DNA from: Kwoniella bestiolae CBS 10118
Lineage: Eukaryota; Basidiomycota; Tremellomycetes; Tremellales; Cryptococcaceae
Reading direction: 5' to 3'
NCBI RefSeq assembly: GCF_000512585.2
Contig: NC_089242.1
Location: 496,001-560,000, forward strand
DNA length: 64,000 bases
Position numbers and translations under genes: made by a program. Below, in pieces: positions 46,398 through 55,247 of the stretch. Positions within the stretch are counted from its first letter, which is position 1. Every line of letters starts with the position of its first letter. The notes beneath the pieces were generated by a model. The model saw only the letters and a program-made list of their open reading frames with translations. It did no database searches and was not told the origin of the DNA.

Positions 46398-46631
46398 AAA
46401 GCTAAGGGAGTGGAGGAAATGGAAGATGCCGGGCGTGTCCTACTCATGGATGCTGATTGGGGTGTCGGTAGCGCTGGCTAAGGCTAGAGGAAAGTCTTTC
46501 CTGGGCTCAACTGGTAGTTAGGGCAGTAATTTTGTATAGTATAGTCCACAGTCGGATGTGCAACGCACAGACCCCTTTTCATAGTTCTTTATCGTTTCCT
46601 ACTGTATATATACTATTAGGCATGTATCTAA
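46398..46631. mobile_element. 234-bp insertion within the 5S rRNA gene
   Basis: This segment lies between two copies of CTCTGCGAAGC and has no place in a 5S gene. It does not start TG or end CA, so it is not an obvious solo LTR, and I see no long terminal inverted repeat or poly-A tail. It contains CTGGGCTCAACTGGTAG, which resembles a tRNA A-box, so a decayed SINE-like element is one possibility. It is too short to encode a protein. Its class is unresolved. Confidence 0.6.
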
Positions 46632-46642
46632 CTCTGCGAAGC
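46632..46642 (+). repeat. Right copy of 11-bp duplication (CTCTGCGAAGC)
   Basis: Second copy of the presumed target-site duplication; it begins the right-hand part of the interrupted 5S gene. Confidence 0.8.
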
Positions 46643-46711
46643 CATCCTGGGTATCGCTCGGTTAGTACCAAGGTGGGGGACCACTTGGGAATCCCGGGTG
46701 CTGTAGTTTTT

Positions 46712-47489
46712 GTTTTGGAGAGCAAGCATTGCTTTTTGAATGATAAAGATGTGTCGAGAGATGATGAAGAACGATGGTTCTTCGATGATTTTTGAGGATA
46801 AGGCGTAAGGGTTGATGGGAATTGAGCTAAAAGGGAAAGGTACCATCAAAGGAGGGGTCTGTGTGGACGGACCTCACACATATACAAGGTAATTTTCCGT
46901 GAGTACACTACAACCTGTTTGTGTTCAGCGCCTTTATGGGATACCAGTTTGCGGATCAACATGACTATAACAATCCTGCGATCGGTTTGAGATGAGGTGT
47001 ATGCAACGTTGATGACGTTCTGGTATTGTCTCAAGACATACTCGGACATTGGACGAAGTAGTGGGCATATCGTGAGAAGGTGCGGCACGAAAAACGAGGA
47101 GAGGCCAATGTGGCACCTCAGGAGTACATGGTGTGGCACCCACCCCACCAGTGAATATCGCTTCACAAATCGGATTACACTGTTATTCACATAAGCCAAC
47201 ATACCAGATATACAAGCGATGACTCATCCAAGAGATGCTGAACCATATCCCTGCACGACTCGTATTCGCAAAGTGGCAGAGATGTTCAGTCGTCCCGTCT
47301 GAGAATCCAACCGCCACACCCAAAACCCCAATAATACCCGACCGTCTTGGACGGCCTATAACATGCGTCAGAGGTCATCTGGCGCTCTGATCTTTTCATA
47401 CGTGATAGATCAGACCCAGAAGAAGGTCGTGGAGGCACAAATCCGCTTGAAAAATGATTGGAAACTCGAAAAAAAGAGCTCAAAAAGAT
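46712..47489. other. Unassigned stretch between 5S relic and tRNA-Met
   Basis: 778 bp. A minus-strand frame of 118 codons (46846-47202) has no recognisable domain and ordinary random-looking composition. I see no gene. Confidence 0.35.
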
Positions 47490-47601
47490 TGCCCCGACGC
47501 AGATTCGAACTGCGGGCTAAGGATTTCACCTCTATCGAGGCTCAGCTCTTTTCATTCGAAAGGTATGAGACCTTCGCTTTAACCAACTAAGCGATCAGGG
47601 C
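47490..47601 (-). tRNA. Elongator tRNA-Met (CAT) with 39-nt intron
   Basis: The transcript folds as a complete tRNA once the intron 47525-47563 is removed. Acceptor stem GCCCTGA pairs with TCGGGGC with one G-U pair. The D arm is GCTT/AAGC with loop AGTTGGTTA. The anticodon loop CTCATAA gives anticodon CAT after T33. The anticodon stem AAGGT/TCCTT has a T-T mismatch at 31-39, also found in yeast elongator tRNA-Met. The T arm is CGCAG-TTCGAAT-CTGCG, with discriminator A. The intron sits just after position 37, the canonical place. A run of T lies downstream on the minus strand (47484-47488 as AAAAA on the plus strand), a Pol III terminator. It is elongator rather than initiator because A54 and the G-C run of initiator stems are absent. 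Confidence 0.93.
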
Positions 47602-47789
47602 CAGAATTGATGTTGGCCATACTTTTGGCCAAAATATAATCCCATACGCATTACCGGCTGCCCTTAATGGATAATGCAGTTTCGGGCAACTACTTTCAAT
47701 CATCAATACTGTCCAGGGCATCGCTCGTGCAAGGCTGGCTCTAAATGTAAATGAAAGTCTTATGTGGTCTTTCTAGCCCTTCAGATAAG

Positions 47790-47904
47790 ACTCGGATTGC
47801 AGATTCGGACTGCGGGCTAAGGATTTCACCTCTATCGAGGCTCAGCTCTTTTCATTCGAAAGGTATGAGACCTTCGCTTTAACCAACTAAGCTCAGATCA
47901 GAGT
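47790..47904 (-). pseudogene. Diverged tandem copy of tRNA-Met (CAT)
   Basis: Positions 47801-47892 repeat 47501-47592 with a single difference in the T loop (TTCGAAT to TCCGAAT); intron and anticodon are identical. The offset is exactly 300 bp. The ends differ: the acceptor strands are now ACTCTGA and TCCGAGT, which still pair at six of seven positions, and three extra bases (TGA) follow position 9. The T stem has lost its outer pair (CGCAG/CTGCA). The extra bases and the T-loop change make function doubtful, so I call it a pseudogene. Confidence 0.7.
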
Positions 47905-49743
47905 TTTCTGCAAGTTTGCCTTACTTTTGGTGCACTCATACCCCTTCGTTCTCGAGGATCCATCGGAACACGGTCGGGATATCGAGAAATTAAAAAAATA
48001 GTTCTGACATCTCCTCAAGGAGTGGTGTGGGAATGATAGGTGTTGATTCCTGATACCTGCCGCATGCATTTGTACGCCTGAAGGATGTCCTGAGTGAGTC
48101 GCATCGAATCCTTCGTGATGGGGTGGCCCGTGAGGTGTGGTGTGGAGTAGAATTGATGTCGAGAAACCGAGGGGAGAACTGGAAGGGAAGTGTCACTGCG
48201 GGTGCCATATGTGGCCTGGACCGGATCTCGCGCGGTCTGAGTATGATATTTTGGAATCCCATCATGCAAAGTAGTGGAAAGATTTCTCAGGCATGTCCTA
48301 TCGTGGTTGGATGATCGAAGACGGTCGACTGATTGAAATTGAGCTCTTTCGCTTGATGCCACAGTCTACCTTCACTCTGTAGAAGTTCAATTAATGTCCC
48401 GGCGGCCTTATTGCCAGTGTGGTCCATTCTGATTGATATGATGGGTCGTGTGTCCCCCATGCAAGAGCTTTACACTAGGATCTAGTCCTGATTCATCTGC
48501 GACTCAATCTCAATACCATCTTTTACGCCACCCTGAGGTACTTGCTCGAGGAGGCTGTCAAGTGGCCAACACCGACCTTGCAAAAGGCCCTACGTTATCA
48601 TCAATCATGTGAGTTGTTGGGACAGGTATTACGGAGAATAGCCAGACTAGTGGAGCCAACCGACTGAGAGAGCGGACGCTAATTGAAGTTTGACAGAGGT
48701 TTTCACATCCTTCTAAGCTAACATAAATCAACTATGGGGATAATCTGAACCTCGTCGGAACTCCCATTGTGTCATCAGATAAAGTCTTACATATGCCTTT
48801 CCTATCCAATTCTCCTGTGCTGATCAACGATCTCTGCCGACGTGCATGGTCCTTAGACTCGTAAGCTGCTCTTCTGCCCCCGTTTCGCTCAGTGGGTTGA
48901 TGATGTTTTTGACATTGAAGGGCATCGTGACATAGACAAATGTACGAAATGCCATAAGGTTGTAATGACTGAGACGTACATTTGTAGACCCAAAATATGT
49001 CCTTGCGGGTCAATGAGCCATATATATATATATATATTCATGCCAGGTCTTTGTTAGGGGGCCTCGGCATCTCTCCGCAATGCAGATTGGACAAGAATGA
49101 AGCTGCCTCTGCTGTATCTCGGAGAACATAGCGATACTAACAGGTTGTGGTACTAGGTCATTTCGTACCTTCTGTAGATTCAGCCTGCCCACAAATGCGT
49201 TGGTATGTTCTCGAAGTGTCCCAAACAAAACCAGCCAAAAGTTGATTCACAGCAGGACCGAATGGAAGCGCAAGCCATGCTGACCATGGGGTATAGGAGG
49301 AGGGAGAGGTGGAACGAGGACAATATGACGAAATTGGAGGAGAGACAGGGGAAGGGAGGCGGAGAGGGGAGAGAGGGGAGAGAGGCGGTCTGGAGGAGAC
49401 ACAAGGAGAAAGAGGCGAGGAGAAGATGGAAAGTAGAGCAGAGGCAAGACGGAGCACGGATGAGCAGACGTGATCGAGAACAGGATCAATGACGGGTGAA
49501 TTGGACTATGAGACGGATCAGAGGGGAGAAATGATACACAGACAGGTCGATTTACTGATGATATGTTGCTATACTCATGGGTTGTATTGAATCTTTTCCT
49601 GGATCTTTTGAATTTTTTACTACTGTGTCTTCTTCATGAGATCCAACTGACCGAGGAGAACCGTCAGGTAGATGTTACCCATTTGATACCTCTGATCGCT
49701 AAGTTGATGCACCCATGTTGAGACGAAATCAATTGGGTGCGTG
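47905..49743. other. Gene-poor stretch with short repeats
   Basis: 1.8 kb with no supported gene. It contains a (TA)9 run at about 49020-49037 and a purine-rich tract (GGAG/GAGA) at about 49285-49450 that creates a spurious 95-codon frame. Nothing resembling a reverse transcriptase, transposase or known RNA was found by eye. Confidence 0.4.
49020..49037. repeat. (TA)9 microsatellite
   Basis: An uninterrupted TA dinucleotide run. Confidence 0.9.
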
Positions 49744-49835
49744 GCTCCGATCGCTTGGTTGGTTAAAACCGATGTCTCATCCCTTCTCGAACCAACCTAG
49801 GGAGTTTTGGATCTTCCTTCGAGTCAGATTTGGCA
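49744..49835 (+). pseudogene. tRNA-Met-like relic
   Basis: The sequence GCTCCGATCGCTTGGTTGG and the following bases through TCTCAT match the first 38 nt of the tRNA-Met at 47490-47601 at about 31 positions, including the CAT anticodon context. A TTCGAGTC motif near 49818 could be the remains of the T arm, but the acceptor 3' strand does not pair. It lies on the opposite strand from the other two copies. It is too degenerate to function. Confidence 0.5.
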
Positions 49836-50086
49836 TTCCCGGCATTCCCGAAGATGAACTGTGACTTGAAAGAACTGCTTCAATCAGCCATAAGGACTTG
49901 TTGAACAATGTAGTCATGGGATATGTAGTGATTCACAGTATGACGTGGTTTAGTGATAGTGAGTATAATTGCGCCGCAATTAGAAAGATTTCGGATGCAG
50001 TATGTACAAAATTGCATCTCTATAGTACACCCAACCAAAACCTCATCAATCCAAACCGTACATAGACCCAAGCACACCCATCACAC

Positions 50087-52573
50087 CTAAGCCATATCCT
50101 CCTCCTTGTCCCCATCAACCTCAGCTTCCTCCATAACTCCCACCTCCCACTCCCCACTGACATCCCATCTCGACCCCTTCGCCCGAGCACTCAAGTACTT
50201 CGTGAACTTCATCACCCCCGGATCTCTAAGCACCAAAAGGAGCTTATTGAAGCTGACAGGTTGGGTCAATAATGGTCCATCATCGTCATCTCCCATCTCC
50301 GAGTCCGAGTCGAAGTCTGATGGAGAGAATTGATCGGGGTCGAATTCGAGTTCAGTACCGTTGAGAGATATCGATGGTCCCTGGCCATCTTTATCTGCTG
50401 TGGCTGCTTCGACAGGGTGAGGCTTCGAGTGATCATGGTGATGAGCATGGTGGGTTTTACCAGATGCTGTAACAGCTTCTACGGGGTGGGGTCCATCGGT
50501 AGTATCCGCTTCGACGGGGTGAGCATCTTTCTTCTCCTGGTTTGGAGCGACACTTTCGATAGGTTTAACCCCCTTGTTCTCCTCGGCTTCTAATTTGGCC
50601 AACTTCTTGGCGTGGGAAGATTGGTATACCGCGGGGTCTTCACCTTCATCGGGAGCGGCGAGATAACATTCCCATCCTCCGTGATCTACCAATGTCTCTT
50701 CCTCGTCCGATCCGGAAGGTACGTCAGCCCACCACGTCGCTCCGAAGGATACATCTAGTCTTGCATCGCCCTTTCCATCTTCCCCATTGGCAAGAGTGTA
50801 ATCCAGACCTTTCCTAAATCGTCTGCCTTCGGTTCTTCGACCCAAGGGAGCGAGAGATGAGACAACAGATAACCACGCTCGGAATGCTTCTGATGGGAAA
50901 AGCTTCTGATGGATTGATTGGAACACTGGTGTACTCTTTGAATCGCCGGTTAAGTTGAGGTATCGATGTTTGGATGCTGGACCTTGGATAACCCATCCAT
51001 CGCCTTCTCCGACATCTTGAGCGGGGATCAAATCGTTAGGATAATCCCTCTTGTCGACTGATTCGGTCTCCGCTTTGAGCTTGGCTGCTACGGCAGGAGC
51101 GAGGAAGTTGTGTAAGACGATTTCGGAAGCTTCAGCGAATTGGCCGGAAAGCTTTTCAAGGGTTGGTACGGTGAGGTAGGAAGGTGCAATGAACTCGGCT
51201 AGGAAGGTGAGATCGGAGGGTTTTAGGCCGGCGGGGGGTTCACACTCGTAAGGTGTGAAGGGTATTGTGGGAGCGGCGGTCTGCAAAAGTGTTGAGATTA
51301 GCTCAGCATACCGCTGAAGAGCTTAAAATACCCACAATCTGAGCCAAAGAACTGAGCTCAGCCTTGAGCTTCTCCTTGTCAAGAGGTACGTAGCCATCTT
51401 CCCCTTTCATGGGTCGGTGGAACCTGCAGACTCTGTCAGATTCACATTCCCTTGGTATGCTCAAGTCATCTGACTTACCATCCACTGACACCCATTCTCT
51501 GTCTACCTTCGTCGATAATGACCTCCTCGACGGAATGATAACTTCTACCAGGTTGTACCTGGTGATATTTACGGTGTTAGCTGACGTTTGCTCTGAGAGG
51601 AGAGAGAGGTCCTGACAGCTTACCTCGAAAAAGACGATTTGACCCCATTTGACATCAACCTTAGCAACCCTTTTCGTCCCGGGTGGACCGACCTCCTCTC
51701 CGTTCTCCACTGGGAAGAGTTCGAGAGAACCACCCCACTTAGGATCCCAGCCTTTCAAGAATTTCCCATCTGCTGAAGGGGTCAATTTGACATCTGCCTT
51801 TGGTGCGTCCAGAGGTGAGTTGGGGAGGTAGAGGATATAGGAGATCAGTCGGGTCGAGATAGAGTCGTCATGTAAGAGCAAATGTGATCTACACAGGCGT
51901 CAAATGAGCTGGGAGATCTTATCGAGTCGGGGAGAAGCTTAGCTCACCCAGTGGTATATAAACCAGCAGACAGATCCGTCTTCTTTCCTGACAGAGGACC
52001 ACATCCTGTAACTTCTCTCACTAAATTTCTGAACTCTTCGGAGTAGAGAGCATTCTTCAACCTTGTTGTCATAGGTAGAGCCTCGAGCGTTTCGTCAGGT
52101 AGATGAGCGGGGTCTAATGAGGATAGATCGGGAGTTTGTTGAATCTGCAGAATGTATGTAATTCAGCGCAGGATCATTGAAAACAGCATGAAAGCGCTTA
52201 CACTGTAGATATCAGTTTCTTTCTGCTCCCAACCCCATCCAGGATGACTACCTTCCTCTCCCCTTATCCCAAATGTCCATGACTCCTCTACGACAGCTTC
52301 AAGCTAAATCGTGAAAAGATTAGCTATCAGCCTGTAACTACATGACATAGGGGCAAAACAGCTCACCAGATCATCACTCAGCAATCCCTCGATAGCAGCA
52401 TACTTGTAAGGTGTAGCTTGGTTATATCCCTCTCGGTACGCATGAACCTGCTGTGGAGTGGGCAAGTTGATCGACTCGTGAAGGTTGGTCGTTGCGTCCG
52501 CTCTTGCTTTCTTAGCAGCAGGTTGTTTCTCAGCTGTGGGCGAAGAAGGACGAGGTCGGACTGATCCTGGCAT
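50087..52573 (-). CDS. OFD1: 2-oxoglutarate/Fe(II) prolyl hydroxylase, Ofd1/Tpa1/OGFOD1 type
   Basis: Hydroxylates a conserved proline of ribosomal protein uS12 and, in fission yeast, controls SREBP stability by oxygen. Exons: 52367-52573, 52202-52303, 51948-52144, 51624-51888, 51479-51558, 51336-51423 and 50087-51280 (710 residues). The first double-stranded beta-helix domain has the Fe(II) ligands: His173 and Asp175 in LLLHDDSIST and His265 in RSYHSVEE, with Arg276 eleven residues on for 2-oxoglutarate. The C-terminal domain is the non-catalytic partner fold, with DVSFGATWWADVP and GGWECYLAAPDE. An unusual insert there has three HPVEA units and a His-rich HHAHHHDH run. An in-frame ATG 66 nt upstream exists, but ACACCATGCC at 52573 has the better context. 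The gene diverges from CDK11. Confidence 0.92.
50405..50525 (-). repeat. HPVEA-coding repeats in OFD1
   Basis: Three copies of a block encoding HPVEA(A/V/D)T within about 120 bp, separated by a His/Asp/Lys spacer. They lie in a linker of the C-terminal domain. Confidence 0.8.
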
Positions 52574-53052
52574 GGTGTGAGTAATTATTCCTTGTTGTTC
52601 CTTTATATATGTCGTAAGGTCAGATTGTTGAAGGAACAAGTTGGAAAAGTATGGATTCGAACGAGTGCGGATGGATAGTCAAGTAATGTCGGAACAACTA
52701 GGACTACGCCCCAGTCTGATCGGGTGGACGGTCTCAGAACATGCAGTACCACCAGAAATATCAAAATTATTACGCTAAAACCACGTGGAATGGAAAGATA
52801 AGCAGCAAAGATGTGAAAAGTGATGATGCAATCATTTCATTTGTCTGGTGTACTGGAAAAGTGAAACAAACGATCAACTGGGGTGGATTTCGACAATGTA
52901 TTGTTGTTGACAAAACCAGTGACTTATACGATTTAGGTATTTGATCATTCTCCCATATACAAGCAAGCGATTCATTCTCAAGAAGAGGAGAAGAAAACGA
53001 GAGGGTACAGACATTTCGGACTTAGGCGATGAGAAGTTGGGGCTCAAACGGA
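52574..53052. promoter_or_regulatory. Divergent promoter region, OFD1 / CDK11
   Basis: 479 bp between outward-facing starts. TATATAAAGGAAC lies about 25 bp upstream of the OFD1 ATG on the minus strand and could be a TATA-like element. No other site is claimed. Confidence 0.45.
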
Positions 53053-55064
53053 ATGAGCACACAACACGATCCGGGGCAGGAACAACAACAGCCTATTGCG
53101 TCTTCCTCCCGAGGTAAGCTACCCTACTCCAGAAGTCCCGAGACGACAGCTTACAAACCATGTCGCAGATCCTGTTACCGCAAGCGATGGTGTTGACCTA
53201 CCTGTAAAACACGATAAGAAGCGTTCAAAGTGGGATACCGACGATGGAGAAGCGGGATCGTCTTCTCCTTCCTCTATTCCAGCTATAAAACGACGTCTGG
53301 TCCGGCCGAAGAAAATACGGCGACCTGATGAGCCTGACCATCCCCATTCTCCTCAAAATCCATCTCTACCACCATCTCAGTCTCAAGCTCTCCCAGATGA
53401 GACTCACGAGGTATCCATAATAGCACCCGAGCCAATATCGACTTCCAACCCATCTCCCATCGTCCGACCCCATCGACCACCCCCACCATCACCGACCATT
53501 CCTCTACCTCCATCAAACCAGCAGAAGTCATATGCACGCTCGAAATACGCACCACTACGTTCCTCCCATCCACCTCTGATATCCTGTCGATCAGTGTTCA
53601 ACTACACGCGACTAAATCATATCGAAGAAGGTACCTATGGAGTGGTATTCAGAGCAAGATGTAACGATACGAAGCAGATATACGCCTTGAAGAAGCTGAA
53701 GCTGGATGAAGAGAAGCAGGGCTTTCCGATAACGAGTTTGAGGGAAGTGATGGCATTGATGCAGGCTGGGGAACATCCGAATGTGGTCGGAGTGAGGGAG
53801 ATTGTCGTAGGAGATACCTTGAATCAGTGAGTGCGCTCGATCTATCTCTTAATCGTCGCGACCAAACATACATCCATGTTTAGTGTAAGCCTTGCTGATT
53901 GCATTGTCCCAGAGTATTTATCGTGATGCCCTTCATAGAACACGACCTCAAAACCCTCTTAGCCGACATGCCCCATCCATTCCTACAATCCGAAGTCAAG
54001 ACCATAATGTCGCAATTGTTATCGGCAGTAGCCCACTGCCATGCTAACTGGATTGTGAGTGAAATTGCTTCTTGTCGACTCCCGCTGAATTCATTTCGAA
54101 GACCTCACTGATTTCAATATGTTTGATTTAGCTACATCGAGATCTCAAGACATCCAATTTACTCATGAATAACCGAGGTCAGATCAAAGTGGCTGATTTC
54201 GGCTTGGCAAGGAAATTTGGCGATCCTCTGGGAGAGATGACTCAGCTGGTAGTCACGTTGTGGTACAGGTAATGATCATCTTCATCTTGACCTTGTAAGC
54301 ACGAATAGCAATAGCTGATGGATCATCGTCTCAGATCACCAGAACTCCTACTAGGTGCCAAGGAATATACCACCTCGGTGGATATCTGGTCTATAGGCTG
54401 TATATTCGCAGAATTGATGCAGGGTGAACCATTATTTCCTGGAAAAGGGGAGATCGATCAGATAAACAGGGTATGTTGTCAGCTGGTTGTTGCAGAAGCC
54501 GTGCAAATCCAGCTGACACCGAGGTGTATTCCTAGATATTCCAATTACTCGGTCGGCCAAATGACGAACTCTGGCCTGGATATTCGTCATTACCTCTCGT
54601 AGCTAAGATTAATCCCATTGGACCTATGTAAGTCTCGCATTCATCGTGATGGCCCACCCCACCATGTTATACTGACTTGAGTTTGTACCCGCACACAGGT
54701 TCTCAACGCTAAGGCAGAAGTTCAAACATCTGACATACGAAGGACATAATCTATTATCTGCATTGTTGTGCTACGACCCGAAAAGGAGGATATCAGCTGA
54801 AGAAGCTGGTAAACACCCTTATTTCAGGTGAGCATTGAATAATACAACATGGGGTATGACTTGGCTGCATACAACTTTGCTAACTTACCTTCTGATGCTC
54901 TGTTCAGTGAGAACCCCCTACCTAAACATCCAGACTTATTCGCCTCTTTCCCTTCTCAAGCTGCCGGCGAGAAGCGACATAAATCTCTGGTCAGTCCCTC
55001 TGCGCCGATACGGCTGGATAGGATAGAGAAGGATAATCTGGCGGATCTCGAGTCCTTCGTGTGA
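53053..55064 (+). CDS. CDK11: Cyclin-dependent kinase 11 (PITSLRE kinase)
   Basis: Nuclear kinase of the CDK11 group, linked in other eukaryotes to pre-mRNA splicing and transcription. Exons: 53053-53113, 53169-53826, 53913-54054, 54132-54268, 54335-54470, 54536-54627, 54699-54827 and 54908-55064 (503 residues). A 165-residue Pro/Ser/Arg-rich N-terminus with basic clusters ([13 protein letters not shown]) precedes the kinase domain. Key motifs: glycine loop [12 protein letters not shown] lysine in YALKKLKL, the diagnostic PITSLRE helix at about residue 207, [17 protein letters not shown] and the activation segment [17 protein letters not shown]. The T-loop threonine is present. An ATG at 53030 opens a frame that stops after eight codons, so the start is 53053. 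The PITSLRE string makes the assignment firm. Confidence 0.95.
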
Positions 55065-55247
55065 TTGATCAGATATCAAAATTGAAATTGAAAAGCTGTT
55101 GTATTGCTTAGTCAGATTGCCATGCCATTATGCATCACTATCCATGAGTACGACATTGATAATATAACAACAAGAAAACAATCCCTAAAACAAATGCGAT
55201 AGATTCTTTGACAAACCCCTTTAATCTTGACATTAGACATGACTGAA

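Larger units (their letters stand above)
46346..46711 (+). pseudogene. 5S rRNA gene interrupted by an insertion
   Basis: The left part, 46346-46397, matches the first 52 nt of fungal 5S rRNA, including GCCGCATCCCGTCCG. The right part, 46632-46706, matches the remainder, including GTTAGTACCAAGGTGGGGGA and GGGAATCCCGGGTGCTG. Removing 46398-46631 and one copy of the duplicated CTCTGCGAAGC gives a sequence of about 117 nt, the length of 5S rRNA. The two ends then pair to form helix I (CTACGGC with GCTGTAG, one G-U). A run of five T after the gene (46707-46711) would serve as Pol III terminator. The break falls at about nt 52, in the internal promoter, so this copy is probably silent. Confidence 0.85.

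Noticed and set aside
46346..46711. Reading the 5S region as a 5S-derived SINE
   Set aside because: 5S-derived SINEs keep the whole 5S promoter at their 5' end; here the promoter itself is split, and the 3' part ends at the natural 5S end and terminator.
46846..47202. 118-codon minus-strand frame
   Set aside because: No domain, random-looking composition and no plausible splice partners; about what chance gives in several kilobases of non-coding DNA.
47790..47904. Calling the second tRNA-Met copy functional
   Set aside because: Three extra bases between acceptor and D stems, a lost T-stem pair and a T-loop change make function unlikely despite the pairing acceptor.
49205..49492. 95-codon plus-strand frame in a purine-rich tract
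   Set aside because: The composition (Arg/Glu/Gly runs) follows from the GGAG/GAGA tract; no splice partner, no recognisable motif, and the minus strand is equally open.
52574..52639. In-frame upstream ATG for OFD1
   Set aside because: It would add 22 residues with no family similarity and sits next to a TATA-like sequence; the downstream ATG has the better context.
53030..53056. Upstream ATG for CDK11
   Set aside because: The frame from 53030 stops after eight codons; the ATG at 53053 reads into the spliced gene.
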